A stretch of DNA of 5,608 bases from an uncultured Gammaproteobacteria bacterium. GTDB lineage: Bacteria > Pseudomonadota > Gammaproteobacteria > Pseudomonadales > Pseudohongiellaceae. A program made the translations under genes and the position numbers. The stretch is from contig CAISYX010000228.1 in NCBI GenBank assembly GCA_903889815.1, positions 1 to 5,608 of the forward strand, given 5' to 3'. Within the stretch, counting starts at the first letter, position 1. Each line of letters opens with the position of its first letter. Positions 5,582 to 5,608 of the stretch are shown here, one piece after another. Below the pieces are notes generated by a model. It saw only the letters and a list, made by a program, of their open reading frames with translations, searched no databases and had not been told where the DNA came from.

Positions 5582-5608
5582 GCCCAGGTGGTGGAATTGG
5601 TAGACACG
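5582..5608 (+). tRNA. tRNA-Leu, 5' part (cut by window edge)
   Basis: The 27 bases match the 5' end of bacterial leucine tRNAs: a seven-base acceptor strand GCCCAGG, TG, the D-stem GTG/CAC closing the loop GAATTGGTAGA, then G26. The three-pair D-stem and the GGTAGAC form are typical of tRNA-Leu. The anticodon, long variable arm and 3' half lie beyond the right edge, so the isoacceptor cannot be given. It is transcribed away from rnr and preceded by a strong promoter. Confidence 0.88.

Overview
The window looks like a piece of a gammaproteobacterial chromosome carrying a conserved translation and RNA-metabolism locus. All six protein genes lie on the minus strand, so transcription runs from high to low coordinates: rnr (RNase R), rlmB (23S rRNA methyltransferase), rpsF (S6), rpsR (S18), a multi-pass membrane protein of unknown function, and rplI (L9, cut by the left edge). 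The 5' part of a tRNA-Leu gene lies at the right edge on the plus strand, divergent from rnr. The order rnr-rlmB-rpsF-rpsR-membrane protein-rplI, without priB between rpsF and rpsR, is the arrangement I know from Pseudomonas and relatives rather than from enterics. I cannot name genus or species. Base composition is moderately GC-rich and even, and I see no mobile element, CRISPR array or sign of recent transfer.

Right side (about 2940-5608): a strong promoter (TTGACA, 17-nt spacer, TAAAGT, GC-rich discriminator) reads rightward into tRNA-Leu. A weaker promoter with a TATACT -10 box probably reads leftward into rnr. The rnr and rlmB genes are 4 nt apart and look co-transcribed; rlmB starts with GTG, and its ribosome binding site lies in the end of rnr.

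Middle (2020-2161): this 142-nt gap holds a good sigma70-type promoter for the ribosomal-protein operon (TTGCAT, 17-nt spacer, TAGAAT). A leader of about 100 nt follows, with a GC hairpin near its 5' end. Just before the rpsF start, a second hairpin shows a CCG trinucleotide in its loop and holds half of the Shine-Dalgarno sequence in its stem. It resembles the S6:S18 autoregulatory mRNA element described in many bacteria.

Left side (1-2019): rpsF, rpsR, the membrane protein gene and rplI follow with gaps of about 60-70 nt, each with its own Shine-Dalgarno sequence. S6 and S18 bind each other on the 30S platform, and L9 sits on the 50S subunit. RlmB modifies 23S rRNA, and RNase R degrades structured and defective RNA. 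The locus therefore groups ribosome building, modification and RNA quality control. The only gene without a known role is the membrane protein. No gene-free stretch exceeds 300 bases. I found no clearly new system; the points most worth checking are the rpsF leader, the rnr start region and the membrane protein.
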